Virus record (IMG/VR): IMGVR_UViG_3300043436_000463
Coordinates: 1 to 26,115 of that record
Length of the DNA stretch: 26,115 nt
Strand: one strand, 5' to 3'
DNA from: a virus
The notes beneath the pieces are model-generated. The model saw only the letters and a program-made list of their open reading frames with translations, ran no database searches and was not told the DNA's origin. A program made the position numbers and the translations under genes. This document shows, one piece after another, positions 11,247-20,800 of this stretch. Every line of letters begins with the position of its first letter. Positions within the stretch are counted from its first letter, which is position 1.

Positions 11247-11750
11247 GGCAATCTCTGCTTCCCGCCTTTTAACGAGTCCGGGCAAGACTTTACCGCCTCC
11301 CTTTACCCAAACTCGGAAAGCCTCCGCAGCACCCTCCCAATCGCCTCTATTAGCCCTCATGCGGATAGTAGAGCGTTGGAGGTTGCCCAAGCCTATGTTA
11401 TAGGCAAGACAGACCAAAGCGTCAAAGCGGCCTTGATGCCCAACACAGCCGGGAACAAGTCGTAAAACACCACGTTCAAAATTTGCGAGATCAGCCTTGA
11501 ACATCGCAACCAATTCTTCTTTGGACCAGACACGATTGTCCTCCGGTTTCAATGGCATCTCTTTGCGAATCATGGGAGCGTCTTTGCCTTCAACTCGCAC
11601 CATTGGTAGCCTGATCTGCTCTTGATATAAGACGGTTCCCCATCCACAAGTCCAAATGTGCGCCGGGCACAAATATGGGCGGTTGCGAAACCCCTCAAAT
11701 TTGTGCATCAAGTGCAAACCAGCATCAGAGGTTTTCACTTCTTGCTCCAA
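11229..11750 (-). CDS. GH24 endolysin (phage lysozyme)
   Basis: Encodes 173 residues. The T4-lysozyme-type catalytic triad reads E19 (in KFEGFR), C28 and T34 (in CPAHIWTCGWGT), which fits the E-8-(D/C)-5-T rule with Cys in the place of the T4 Asp20. The later part (FDALVCLAYNIGLGN...STIRMRANRGDW) matches the lysozyme C-terminal lobe. It cleaves the glycan of murein at the end of infection. There is no N-terminal signal or anchor, so it needs a holin to reach the periplasm; the adjacent upstream gene is the candidate. It overlaps that gene by 16 bases. Confidence 0.93.
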   Translation of the reverse strand: MEQEVKTSDAGLHLMHKFEGFRNRPYLCPAHIWTCGWGTVLYQEQIRLPMVRVEGKDAPMIRKEMPLKPEDNRVWSKEELVAMFKADLANFERGVLRLVPGCVGHQGRFDALVCLAYNIGLGNLQRSTIRMRANRGDWEGAAEAFRVWVKGGGKVLPGLVKRREAEIALFLQE

Positions 11751-12238
11751 GTCCTTGACCCAAACCAGAAGCCAAGAATACCGCCAAGCATAGCCATTTC
11801 GTCAGAGCTAAAGATGATGTCAGAATAGCGAATTACATCGTCAATGCTTGTGATAAGCGTTGGATGCTGATACAGATACCAAGCCATAAAAGCATTGATT
11901 GCTACAAGTTCCAGCACAAAAATGTATGTCACAGTTGGACGCACAGTGCCGACATAGCTAGATACCCATGTAGAAGCTTTTTCAAGCACCTTGGCATCGT
12001 GAGCAAGCGCCGCTTCAGTCATTTTTGCATCAGTCTCCATTGCCACTTGCTCAGTGCGAATCTCCTCGACACGGGCTTGGGCTGCAAATCCAGCAGCGGC
12101 CAGAGCAAGTTCACGTTCTGTTTGCACAGAAGCCAAAGCCAACTCATGCTTTTGGTCAGCCTTGTTCTGGAAATACTCAAGCAACTTAGGTAAGCCGGAA
12201 ATCAGCAGACCTCCAAGAGTTGAAATTAGTGAAAGCAT
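11735..12238 (-). CDS. Putative holin of the three-segment type
   Basis: Encodes 167 residues. An amphipathic start (MLSLISTLGGLLISGLPKLLEYF), a charged Ala-rich helix (about 25-90) and two C-terminal spans (VRPTVTYIFVLELVAINAFMAWYL and MAMLGGILGFWFGSRTW) match the three-segment holin family first described in gene-transfer-agent release. It would form the inner-membrane holes that let the endolysin out. It shares one base with the upstream stop (TAATG) and overlaps the endolysin by 16 bases, as expected in a lysis cassette. Confidence 0.75.
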   Translation of the reverse strand: MLSLISTLGGLLISGLPKLLEYFQNKADQKHELALASVQTERELALAAAGFAAQARVEEIRTEQVAMETDAKMTEAALAHDAKVLEKASTWVSSYVGTVRPTVTYIFVLELVAINAFMAWYLYQHPTLITSIDDVIRYSDIIFSSDEMAMLGGILGFWFGSRTWSKK

Positions 12239-12846
12239 TAGTTACCCCTTTTGGTTAGCATGGCGCTGGCAATTTCCAGCATAAATTTTACTTGCTCTAG
12301 GTTTTCTGGTTGTTCATTCCAGCCAACCGTAATCTGTCCGACAAACCGATGTGAGTCTGGTGGTACGCTTACCCGACAGGTAAACCCAACACCTTTTTCC
12401 AAATACCAAAGCCCAACCTCAGACTGAGCAAAACGGTATTCCCCGCATGGAATCTCGTTTGTCATCAGCTTGACCACATCGGCATTGTTTGCTGAGTTCT
12501 GGCTAAACAATCCAACATCAATGTCTTCAATCGTCTTGTCTCTACCATCCTTCGTGTAGGCCCGGTACAGCACCCGGCTGTTGAACAGGGGGTTGACTTT
12601 AAACACAGCCACCACGGTTGCGCCAGTCTTTTTGAGCAGCATGGAACTTGCGTCATCAGCCCTTGAGGTGTTGATCTCCGGTAGCTTCTTGGACTCCTTG
12701 TAGGCATCGCGCATGAACTCTTGGTTCTGCCACAGGAAGTAACCGGCAAAAACCACCACACCCATGACAAGGATAGCAAACAGCTTAAATGGGCTGTCTA
12801 CGTAGGTCAACACCCTATCAACAACGGACGCTGGTTTGTTGCTCAT
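12238..12846 (-). CDS. Membrane-anchored periplasmic protein, lysis cassette
   Basis: Encodes 202 residues. A short cytoplasmic start is followed by one membrane span (about 20-42, LFAILVMGVVVFAGYFLW) and then a soluble domain of about 160 residues on the outer side of the inner membrane (N-in predicted). The domain contains two cysteines (in PCGEYRF and GFTCRVSV) that could form a disulfide. I do not recognise the family. Its position among lysis genes suggests a role in lysis timing or envelope disruption, but a superinfection or adsorption function is also possible. It overlaps its upstream neighbour by 4 bases. Confidence 0.7.
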   Translation of the reverse strand: MSNKPASVVDRVLTYVDSPFKLFAILVMGVVVFAGYFLWQNQEFMRDAYKESKKLPEINTSRADDASSMLLKKTGATVVAVFKVNPLFNSRVLYRAYTKDGRDKTIEDIDVGLFSQNSANNADVVKLMTNEIPCGEYRFAQSEVGLWYLEKGVGFTCRVSVPPDSHRFVGQITVGWNEQPENLEQVKFMLEIASAMLTKRGN

Positions 12847-13289
12847 CTCAGGTGATTCATGTAGATGATGAAGCCGCCAACCAGAAGGCCAGCAAGCACA
12901 ATTACGGCCAAACCGATAGCGATGTACTCTGCTAGGTCTTCAAGCTCTTGCTTGCGCCTTTGAGCCTCTTTAGCGGCTGCTTCCTTGGCTTCCCTGCGCT
13001 TACGTGCTGCTGCTGCTTGAAACTTTATCCAATCATTCCACATTCCCGGTCTGCCAGCGTAGACCATGCGCTCACGCAATTCTTCTTCTTGCTGCTTAAG
13101 TTGCTCAAGAGCCATGAATTCTTCAAGGTCTGAGCCGCCACCTTTCTTGGTAGCGTTTTCTTGAATCTTGGCTTTGTTGTCAAAGTAGTCAAAGACTCTT
13201 GAGCCAAGTTGATGAAGCTCCTTGCCGTTAGCCAGTGCTTGCTTAATGACGGAAAATGCCGCATTTGCAGCCATCAACTCAGCAATCAC
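12843..13289 (-). CDS. Coiled-coil protein with C-terminal membrane anchor
   Basis: Encodes 148 residues from a GTG at 13287-13289 that overlaps the upstream stop as GTGA. The body contains DLEEFMALEQLKQQEEELRERMVYAGRPGMWNDW, then a very basic Ala/Lys/Arg helix (95-118), and ends in a membrane span (about 122-144). This layout, with the conserved-looking ALEQ and GRPG segments, is one I associate with uncharacterised proteins of aquatic phages. It may link cytoplasmic partners to the membrane during lysis; this is inference. Confidence 0.75.
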   Translation of the reverse strand: MIAELMAANAAFSVIKQALANGKELHQLGSRVFDYFDNKAKIQENATKKGGGSDLEEFMALEQLKQQEEELRERMVYAGRPGMWNDWIKFQAAAARKRREAKEAAAKEAQRRKQELEDLAEYIAIGLAVIVLAGLLVGGFIIYMNHLR

Positions 13290-13378
13290 AGCAATACCTC
13301 AATAAACACTTTGACGCACCAAATAACCATCCCGATAAGAAGGACCGCAGCGATGAAGCTAACGGCCCAGTCTTTCAT
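13286..13378 (-). CDS. Membrane microprotein, 30 residues
   Basis: Encodes 30 residues, one hydrophobic span starting after MKDW (AVSFIAAVLLIGMVIWCV) and ending in EVLL. Both ends are joined to neighbours by 4-nt overlaps: ATGA with the gene at 13375 and GTGA with the gene at 12843. It lies within the lysis cassette, so a pinholin-like or antiholin role is conceivable. The evidence is the hydrophobic profile and the coupling only. Confidence 0.65.
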   Translation of the reverse strand: MKDWAVSFIAAVLLIGMVIWCVKVFIEVLL

Positions 13379-13581
13379 ATGCCAAAGACTTTCTTGACAA
13401 ACTCAGCAGCAACACCGGGGCCAAGCAGCACAGCAACGATGATGGCGTAAAGCAGATACTCAATCTTTGCCATGCGCTTTGAGCCTGACTCAAAAGACTT
13501 TTGGATGCCCTCATAGCGATGGGCGCAGACTTGTTCATGCGTGGTCAATCTAGCCTCCGTTGCGTCAATCTGCTCCGACAT
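13375..13581 (-). CDS. Small protein with C-terminal membrane span (XhlA-like layout)
   Basis: Encodes 68 residues: a charged helix (MSEQIDATEARLTTHEQVCAHRYEGIQKSF), then a hydrophobic segment (about 42-59, YLLYAIIVAVLLGPGVAA) and a short Lys-containing tail. The layout resembles XhlA/holin-accessory proteins, although sequence identity cannot be checked here. A ribosome site AAGGAC precedes the ATG. It is the first gene of the lysis cassette after the tail-module gene at 13592. Confidence 0.75.
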   Translation of the reverse strand: MSEQIDATEARLTTHEQVCAHRYEGIQKSFESGSKRMAKIEYLLYAIIVAVLLGPGVAAEFVKKVFGI

Positions 13582-13591
13582 GGCCTAGTCC

Positions 13592-13888
13592 TTACCACGG
13601 AGTACCAGTGGCCGTCACAGGGTTCTTCTGCAACTCAATGTTTTGAGCCAGAGCAGCTTCGGTGGCGGATTTGTCCACGCCGTTTGCCCAGCACCAGTCC
13701 AGCACTTCTTGCATGGTCACATCAGCGTATGGAATGCTTGGTTCAGCAGCAGCAAAACTGCAAGTCGAATAGATGGAGGCTGTGTAATCTCCGTCAACAG
13801 CAGAGGCTGTCCAGTGTGCTACGGTGATGAAGCCGTTGGAGACTTCGTAGTTGGTCTGTGTAATTGTCCAGTTGTAAGCGATGGTCAT
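13592..13888 (-). CDS. Small tail-module-associated protein, 98 residues
   Basis: Encodes 98 residues. The N-terminal part (MTIAYNWTITQTNYEVSNGFITVAHWTASAVDGDYTASIY in outline) is beta-rich; the C-terminal part is a short helix (TMQEVLDWCWANGVDKSATEAALAQ) followed by a Pro/Thr-rich end. I associate this layout with a small conserved family (DUF7936-like) lying after tail fibres in aquatic phages. A ribosome site AAAGGAC precedes the ATG. The role is unknown; virion-associated or fibre-related is likely from position. Confidence 0.75.
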   Translation of the reverse strand: MTIAYNWTITQTNYEVSNGFITVAHWTASAVDGDYTASIYSTCSFAAAEPSIPYADVTMQEVLDWCWANGVDKSATEAALAQNIELQKNPVTATGTPW

Positions 13889-13906
13889 GATGAGTCCTTT
13901 CGGGGG

Positions 13907-14392
13907 TTAAGATTTGGCGTAAGCGCCGTGATACAAAGAGCGTGCTTCAGTTGCAACAAGTCCAGCCAACTCCAAGTCTTTGAAGTAGCCAATCAAATGT
14001 GACTTGCCGTTTTTCATCACACGCACAAGCCATGCTTTGCTGGCCTTATGCCAAGACACACCGGGATAACCTGATGTGTTGCTTGCCAAAGCATTGCGGT
14101 TGCATTGGTTCTCGCTGCGTGTAGCTGGTCGCAGGTTCTCAATGCGGTTGTCAGCACGGTCGCCGTTGATGTGGTCAACCTCTGGAGGCAGATAGCCGTA
14201 GTGCAGCATAAAGATCAAGCGATGCGCCTTGTGAACCTTGCCACGCCATGTGATGTGACGATAGCCCGTCTTGTGGATTGAGCCAGCAGGTTTGTCCATC
14301 ATGTGCTGTTTGTTTGGATGGCTTACGCCTTTCCAATACAAGTACCCGTCACGGTACTCAAAGCAGTCTGCTACGTCTTGTTGGGTAATCAT
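13907..14392 (-). CDS. HNH homing-type endonuclease with AP2-like DNA-binding domain
   Basis: Encodes 161 residues. The HNH core is clear: [33 protein letters not shown] (about 56-88), with [16 protein letters not shown] as the metal/catalytic block, followed by the linker [12 protein letters not shown] and an AP2-like beta module ([33 protein letters not shown]). This combination is typical of free-standing phage homing nucleases. The gene starts within the fibre stop (ATGA), so it is tightly placed between fibre and lysis genes. It probably spreads by cutting related phages; a packaging role is less likely here. Confidence 0.9.
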   Translation of the reverse strand: MITQQDVADCFEYRDGYLYWKGVSHPNKQHMMDKPAGSIHKTGYRHITWRGKVHKAHRLIFMLHYGYLPPEVDHINGDRADNRIENLRPATRSENQCNRNALASNTSGYPGVSWHKASKAWLVRVMKNGKSHLIGYFKDLELAGLVATEARSLYHGAYAKS

Positions 14393-17295
14393 GCTGCCGC
14401 CAGTGTTGTCACTGTTCCAGATGAACCACGATACTTGAGAGCGCCAGCCTCGACATACAAAGTGCCGCCAGCGATGTTGCCTGTTGGCGCTGTGCCGTTG
14501 TAAATCACAATGGCTTTTGCGGCGCTAGTTGGGTCAGATGTACCGCCAAGCAACAAGTTGCCAACAGCCGACAGGGTTAGCGCCTGAGTGAAGCTAATAG
14601 CGTCACCTGCTGTGCCGGAGGGGGCGTTAAACCACTGGTGTTGACCAGTGATCTGACGATAACTTGCCGCCGCCGCCGTTGTCTTATATCTATTCACATA
14701 ATAGGTATCGACATAGGAGTTTGAGGCAAGCGTAAAAACTGGTGTATCGGTTTGTGAAAACAACGAACAACCCAGTGGCATTTCAAATACTTTGTATGAT
14801 GCCGTATTCCAAGCACTCGGAGTAACCCCCAAGCCGAGGTTGCCGGAGGAGTCGATGGTGGCTGCAATGCTGCCGTTTGTGTAAAGCCTTGTCTGTGTCC
14901 ACTGGCTTGCGTTGTAGCCGCCAATATCCAAAGTAGTACTAACCGCACGAAGCATGGGCCAGTTTTGAACAGCCATCTGAGCGTTGCTGCCGGATGCGTT
15001 CAGGTCAAGTCTTGCCGCTGGCGAACTCGTCCCAATACCTACGTTGATGCCACTTGCCGTGTATAGGCTTGTGCTGGTCAGGCGCATTTGTTCGGTGGAG
15101 CCAACGCCAAAAACAAGGTTGCTAATTGCGGAAACACCAAAATCAGTACCTGAGCCGCCAGTTAAAAAGCTGTTCGGTGTTCCAATGTAGCCGCGATCAG
15201 TTCCACCAATTCTGAACCTCTGCCATGCAAATGTGGCGGCATTAACTGCAATGTAATTTTCAACAGCGGAGCCAGCACCAACAGACAAATTCGTCCCATC
15301 AAACGTCAGCGCAGACCCAGTGGTCAGGACTTTGGAGCCGTTGAGGTAGGCCACGCCGTTGGCTGTGCCAGCGTTGTGCGTAACAGTGCCCGAAGTGGTC
15401 AAAGCAGCAATGTTGGCTGTTCCTGTTAAGTACAGATTACGCCAAGCATGAGCGTTTCTACCAAGGTCATATGCGTTATTGGTAGAAGGGTCAATGTCTG
15501 AATTTACACGAGCGTTGAAATTTACAGTATCGGTGTTGCTTGAACCCAATGTGCTGTTGTCATTTACAACCAGTGTCGTTGCAGTAACCGTTGTTCCTGT
15601 AACTGTTGATGGAGTTGTTGCTCCAATAGTGGTTCCATTAACAGAGCCGCCAGTAATGGCAACACTGTTTGCGTTCTGCGTAGACATCGTGCCAAGACCA
15701 GACACTTGTGTGTTGGCAATAGCAATAGTCGTGTTTGACGCAGCAGTCAGTTGACCTTGAGCGTTTACCGTAAACGTACCCACAGCACTAGCACTGCCAT
15801 ACGAGCCAGCAGATACAGCCGTATTGTCAATAGAAATGGTTCGGTCAGCAGATAAATTGCCGCCACCCGTCAAACCTGTTCCTGTGCTAATAGATCGTGT
15901 TGTAGGTGGCGCGCCAACATCAGCAGCGTTCAAAACCACTGCACCGACATATCCGTTTACGCTTGCTACGGTATCGGTGTTGTCAATCTTTTCCCAAGCA
16001 GTGCCGTTGTAAATTGCCCAATCACCCGGCAACCAATCAGTAATGCCGTTTAAGTTTGTTGAACCAGCAACAGAGACAACGTAGTAGTAGCCCTTTGATC
16101 CAACGCTAGAAGTCAATGTAGGCGTGTTAGTCGATGCGTTCCAAGAGCCTTGATAGCTGACACCGCCTTGGATGCTTGCAGGGATTTGAGACAGCGGAAC
16201 AGTGCCGCCAGCATCAAGCGTAGCCACGCCCAAAGCCACACCAGCGTTAAGCACAGACGCAGTGCCAAGGCCAGATACTTGCGTGTTTGCAATGGCAATA
16301 GGCGTTGCAGCAAGCGCAGTTAGTTGACCTTGTGCGTTAACCGTTGCTGTTAGTGTGTTGCTTGCAGAGCCAAAAGAACCTGCTGTAACCGCTGTGTTAG
16401 CAATAGCCAGTGTTCGGTTAGCCGACAAGTCACCGCCACCAGACAGACCCGTGCCAGCACTAATAGTGGTTGCAGATGCAGCAGCGCCAAGGTTTGTTCG
16501 TGCGCCTGATGCGTCACTTGCACCTGTACCGCCATCCAACACAGTTAAGTCTGTGATGCCTGTAACAGAGCCGCCAGTGATAGCAACGCTGTTTGCATTC
16601 TGAGTTGACATCGTACCCAAGCCAGAGACTTGTGTATTAGCAACAGCAATAGGCGTTGCAGCCAATGCGGTAAGCTGACCTTGTGCGTTTACAGTTGCCG
16701 ACAAAGTGTTAGATGCCGAGCCGTAAGAACCCGCTGTTACTGTTGTATTGGCGATTTCAATTGTTCGGTTAGCAGCCAAACTACCACCACCTGACAAGCC
16801 AGTACCAGCCGTGATGGTAGTTGCTTGATCTGCTGCGTTTAGATTGGTTCGTGCATCAGCAGCAGTAGTAGCGTTTGTGCCTCCGTTTGCAATAGGCAAA
16901 GTACCTGTAATGTCAGCAGTTGAAATGTCAAGCGCATCCCACGATGTGTTAGTTCCATCTGTCTTCAAGTATTTGCCAGCATGAGGGGCTTGAGAAGGAG
17001 CTAAAGCATTAAATCCAGCGTTTGCTGTTGTTTGTCCTGTTCCGCCCAAGTTAACAGGCACTGTAGACAAACTGATTGTGGAACCTACAACAACAATAGG
17101 CGCTTGACCAATGTATTGAATTGTTCCAACAGGGCCAACCGTTTCAGTCGTGCCATCAGAAAATGAAAATACAAGATACAGAGCGTTATCAATTTCAATT
17201 GGTTCAACGTCTGTAACGCCACGACCAGCAACGCCACGATCAATCCGAACAATCAGATTGTTACCATCAACAACAACAACTTTAGAGACAGCCAT
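14389..17295 (-). CDS. Tail fibre protein with internal Gly/Ser/Thr repeats
   Basis: Encodes 968 residues. The ATG at 17293-17295 is used because AAGGGG precedes it; the frame extends 9 codons further only to a GTG. An N-terminal 70-residue head ([13 protein letters not shown]...) probably attaches to the tail. Three copies of a module with GTGLSGGG-type cores and NAQGQLTA segments follow (159-242, 276-347, 466-550). Between copies 2 and 3 lies a carbohydrate-module-like stretch ([12 protein letters not shown]...[19 protein letters not shown]). The C-terminal third is fibre-like, including [16 protein letters not shown] and [19 protein letters not shown]. There is no S74 chaperone at its end, unlike the tip protein. 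It would bind the host surface. Confidence 0.85.
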   Translation of the reverse strand: MAVSKVVVVDGNNLIVRIDRGVAGRGVTDVEPIEIDNALYLVFSFSDGTTETVGPVGTIQYIGQAPIVVVGSTISLSTVPVNLGGTGQTTANAGFNALAPSQAPHAGKYLKTDGTNTSWDALDISTADITGTLPIANGGTNATTAADARTNLNAADQATTITAGTGLSGGGSLAANRTIEIANTTVTAGSYGSASNTLSATVNAQGQLTALAATPIAVANTQVSGLGTMSTQNANSVAITGGSVTGITDLTVLDGGTGASDASGARTNLGAAASATTISAGTGLSGGGDLSANRTLAIANTAVTAGSFGSASNTLTATVNAQGQLTALAATPIAIANTQVSGLGTASVLNAGVALGVATLDAGGTVPLSQIPASIQGGVSYQGSWNASTNTPTLTSSVGSKGYYYVVSVAGSTNLNGITDWLPGDWAIYNGTAWEKIDNTDTVASVNGYVGAVVLNAADVGAPPTTRSISTGTGLTGGGNLSADRTISIDNTAVSAGSYGSASAVGTFTVNAQGQLTAASNTTIAIANTQVSGLGTMSTQNANSVAITGGSVNGTTIGATTPSTVTGTTVTATTLVVNDNSTLGSSNTDTVNFNARVNSDIDPSTNNAYDLGRNAHAWRNLYLTGTANIAALTTSGTVTHNAGTANGVAYLNGSKVLTTGSALTFDGTNLSVGAGSAVENYIAVNAATFAWQRFRIGGTDRGYIGTPNSFLTGGSGTDFGVSAISNLVFGVGSTEQMRLTSTSLYTASGINVGIGTSSPAARLDLNASGSNAQMAVQNWPMLRAVSTTLDIGGYNASQWTQTRLYTNGSIAATIDSSGNLGLGVTPSAWNTASYKVFEMPLGCSLFSQTDTPVFTLASNSYVDTYYVNRYKTTAAAASYRQITGQHQWFNAPSGTAGDAISFTQALTLSAVGNLLLGGTSDPTSAAKAIVIYNGTAPTGNIAGGTLYVEAGALKYRGSSGTVTTLAAA
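15646..15900 (-). repeat. Tail fibre module, third copy
   Basis: Residues about 466-550 of the fibre: a [20 protein letters not shown] core, then VNAQGQLTA and [20 protein letters not shown]. It is more diverged than the other two copies in its first half, but its end is nearly identical to copy 1. Confidence 0.7.
16255..16470 (-). repeat. Tail fibre module, second copy
   Basis: Residues about 276-347: a [21 protein letters not shown] core, then [20 protein letters not shown] and VSGLGTAS. It is very similar to copy 1 and shorter at its end, where it lacks the SVAITGG segment. Confidence 0.7.
16570..16821 (-). repeat. Tail fibre module, first copy
   Basis: Residues about 159-242: a [21 protein letters not shown] core, then [20 protein letters not shown] and [20 protein letters not shown]. 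Near-identity with copy 2 over about 70 residues indicates recent duplication or gene conversion within the gene. Confidence 0.7.
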
Positions 17296-17305
17296 TTTTT
17301 TCCCC

Positions 17306-17791
17306 TTAAACAACAACAACACCGTCCGAACGTACCAAGAACATCAAGAAAATGATGTTGTCTTCAGCAGGTGTAGGACTGTTTGCGGCAAATGCGATTT
17401 TAATTTTCCCTGTGAAACAAGCAGGGTCTTGCGCGTCAATCTTCAACTGTGGGTCTGAGTTGATAAGACCCCACACAGTGTCATCAATGACAAGGGTAAA
17501 AGAACCAGCAGCATCTACTTTGTTGCTGATGGTCAATGTGATTGGTGTAGGTGGAGGCGTGTAATTCGCCACATCAAATGACAGCCCGTTGCGAGTGTCA
17601 ATCAGATTGGATACCTGTCTACGAACAATGTCAGCCGTGATAGTGGCTGTTGACAAATTGATTGGCTGATTGTCAACGTCTAGAAGTGTTAAGTTCCAGT
17701 ACCATTTTTGGTTGTAGACAAGTTCGCCAGTGATAAGCGGATTGTCAAAACCACTGACTTGAGTGATTACGTTCTTAGAAAAAAGCGCCAT
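17306..17791 (-). CDS. Fibre-associated or baseplate-type protein, 161 residues
   Basis: Encodes 161 residues, largely beta-stranded, with a central acidic region ([22 protein letters not shown]...) that resembles the N-terminal fold of upper baseplate proteins such as BppU. It starts after a strong AGGAAAC ribosome site and ends 11 bases before the fibre start. It may be an adaptor between the J-like tip and the fibre, judging by order. No catalytic residues were seen. Moderate confidence in the role, high confidence that it is a gene. Confidence 0.75.
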   Translation of the reverse strand: MALFSKNVITQVSGFDNPLITGELVYNQKWYWNLTLLDVDNQPINLSTATITADIVRRQVSNLIDTRNGLSFDVANYTPPPTPITLTISNKVDAAGSFTLVIDDTVWGLINSDPQLKIDAQDPACFTGKIKIAFAANSPTPAEDNIIFLMFLVRSDGVVVV

Positions 17792-17820
17792 GATAGTTTC
17801 CTGTACTCAGGTGGTACGCT

Positions 17821-17838
17821 CCCCATGTACTCACGGGG
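17821..17838 (-). other. Hairpin between tip and fibre-adaptor genes
   Basis: The minus-strand RNA reads CCCCGUG-AGUA-CAUGGGG, a 7-bp stem with one G-U pair and a 4-base loop. No U-tract follows. The sequence GTACTCA occurs twice nearby (17803-17809 and 17827-17833), 24 bases apart. It could be a regulatory or processing hairpin within the late transcript. Confidence 0.45.
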
Positions 17839-17867
17839 CTACGGGTCTTGTCATGTAATGGCTTATT

Positions 17868-20800
17868 TTAGCCCTTGTTCTGCAAAGCCTCAATCAATTT
17901 TTGCTGTTCATCTACTTTGACAGACAATTCTTGAATGGCCTTTGTCAAAACAGCAATGTATGACGGGTAGTGGATTGTCTTAAACCCAACCTCATCGCCT
18001 ACTTTCCAATCAGGCTCCTCGTAAACCAAGGATGATTCAGCGCCAATCAATTCTTCTACCTCGTCAGCAATAAAGCCGTATCCTTTTTGATGTTTAGGAT
18101 CGGCCTTCAGCTTATATGAGACAGGACGCAACTGATTGACAAAAGAAAGCCCAAGGTCAGCATCTGCTACTTCTTCTTTAAGGCGTATGTCTGATGGGCT
18201 TGTAGTTCGCACATCAAGCGTGACCGTGTTACCTGATCCAGCGGAGCCAACATAAGCACCAGCAATACCTGTTGATGTGCTGCCAAGAATGCCTATCTGA
18301 TTTGAACTGACAGTTGCCGTTCCGCTATTTGTTGGAATAGATGTCAAAATAACAGCAGTTGATTGCCAACTACCATTTCCACTTAAATATGTTGCAACAG
18401 AACCCGGTGGTGGTTCTATTGTAGTAAGGCCATATTGGAATTTGCCCGTGATGAGATAAAGAGCATTTGCTGTTGAATTAAATGCTTGAGCAGTTAACGC
18501 AGAAAAGTTTGGCCCAGTTGATTGGAAATAACCACCACCAAATCCACCAACGCCAATTACGCCATATCCTTTGCCAGTATCAGGAGCGTAGCCAAATACG
18601 CCAATGTTTACGGCTGAAAGGCTTGCTGTTGATGTTCCTAAAACTCCAGACCTAATATAAGCGCCACTTGCTGCGTTTGTTGACCCATCTGCCCAAGCAG
18701 AATAGTCAACAAAATAAGAAGTTGATCCAACGGGAATTGTTGTACCCGCTGTATTGTCTCCAGCAAAATAAGCATCACCAGCAGTGTTAATGTCGCCCTT
18801 GAACAAAGCGTTGCCAGCCGTGTCAATGGTGAAATTTGGTACTCCAGCTTTTGCACCGACAATGCCGTTTTCGGTAATAGCAATACCAGAGCCACTTGTG
18901 ACCACGCCTGATGTGTCCCAAGTAATTGAGCCGACTTTGATTCCGCCTAAGTCTTGCGGGACAATTGTGCCTGTCAAAATGTTTGACGTTGTTTTGCTTA
19001 CCTTGTCGGCTACGTCAATGCTTAACAATGTAACTTGAGTTTGCAGTGCCGATACGTTGCCTGACTCGCTGTTAACTGGCGACCAATTGAAAGCAGTGCT
19101 TGTTGGCGATCTTGCAGAACTACCCAACTCATTGCCGACAACATATGTAAAGTAATATGTTCCAGCCGACAATTGAAGGTTTGCAAAGTCGTAGTTAGCG
19201 CCGTTAGTAGCACTTGTACCCAATGGCGTTGATGCTGTTTGCAGCACCTTCCAATCGTAAGCAGCAGGGGATACGCTAGTTGTGTAATACAACGTACCGA
19301 AAGTTACGCGACCCGTTACAGGCACTACGGTTCTCACAACAAATGTTGCTGGCGTAGTAGATGGACTGCTAGACAAAACTGTTGGAGTTGAAAGCGCACT
19401 AAAGAAAATAGCACTTGGAATGTCGCTGTTAGGCACAGGGACATACTGCGTAATGTCAAAGTCATCGTACACAGCCGCGCTGTATTCGGTCATTTCTAGC
19501 TTTGCACCAAGACTGCCATCAGGCAAAGATGCTTCGTTTACCTTAACCACACGGAACAGTTTGTTGTTCCAGCCGTAGTCTGCGTTGGTCACGCTAACAA
19601 CAGCACCAGCGTCCACTTGGATGCCGTAGTAAGTTGTGCTGAAGCTGACAATCAAATCTTCACGGGCTTGCTCAAGGATTCGGTTAGCAAGGTACTGTGC
19701 TTGAACAGAATCGTTGCACAGGTCATAAGTAACGCTGTACTTGTTAGCTGGCTCATTTGGATACAGCAAACCTGTTGGTGTTGCAATGTTGACAAAGTTA
19801 GGCTGATCCCTTGCGCCCTTGTCAGGGAACTTTGCTTCTACTTGGTTGATTGACTGCGTAATGTCTGTCGCACTAACACGCACTTCACCAATAATGTTGT
19901 CATCGTCAAAAGCGTAAACGGCTGTTTCTGATTTGTTAATGACAATAGACCATTGACCAAGAGCAGCGTTGTACGCCATCCAAGAATCCGCGCAAGTCAT
20001 TATCTTGTCGAGGTTATCTAGCACTGGCTGACCAGCATCAAGCACACCGTTCATGCGGTATCTTGCTTGCGTAGCAGAACCACCACCAGAAGGTGTGTAT
20101 GTGATTGTTTGATCTGCATATGCGTTTAATGCCGTTGCAGAACTTGCATTCACAAATGACGCATCTACAGCGCCGCCATATGCAGCATTGGTAATGTAGT
20201 CATACCAAACATCTCCCGGCTTTGCTGCGCCAGTGCTGTTCAGGTAATGCTTTGCGTAAAACGTAATTGGCGACAGGTTAGTTGTGCCAGCGTCTTGGTT
20301 GTAGTTCAGCTTAACGATGGCAAAGGCCAAGCCATTCATCTTTCTTGGTGCTGGCCCTGTAGATACCCAACGCAAAGCAGCATCAATATCAGAGCCTCCC
20401 ATAACGGTTGTTGGCGCTGCCGCACCGTTTGGCGATGTGATATTTCCAGAGGCATCCGAAACGTAAAGACTAATAAACAAGTTACCGTTGATCTTTGTAT
20501 CTACGTTACCCGCTTCATCAGTCAGGCTAACAACTTTGGTTTGATCTGTGCCATCAAACACAACAAGCCTGTCGCCGTAGTAAAACTTGGTGCTGTCAAA
20601 CGTAAACTGTCCATTAGGACTGACGCAAGACACAGCAACAACGTAATACATTGTTTTTTGATCGGTAGACAGTACAGCATCTACAAACGTACCGCCAAGA
20701 TAAGCGTCACCGTACACAATCGGAATTGCGTTAATGCTTGATGGTGGCACTTGCTGCCTTGTGCCGCTGTCTTGTGGGCCTTGTCCACTTTGCCCAAACA

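Noticed and set aside
12465-12779. A nested +1 frame inside the 12238-12846 gene starts with a hydrophobic stretch and VTSC, resembling an Rz1-type lipoprotein signal.
   Set aside because: Its start is a TTG with no ribosome site, the rest is a Cys/Trp/Arg-rich shadow of the other frame, it is longer than usual Rz1 proteins, and the host gene is not a typical coiled-coil Rz.
15479-15754. Plus-strand frames opposite the tail fibre gene (such as 15479-15754 and 16355-16603).
   Set aside because: Open only because of the repetitive Thr/Ala/Gly codon use of the fibre on the other strand; no start signals or recognised domains.
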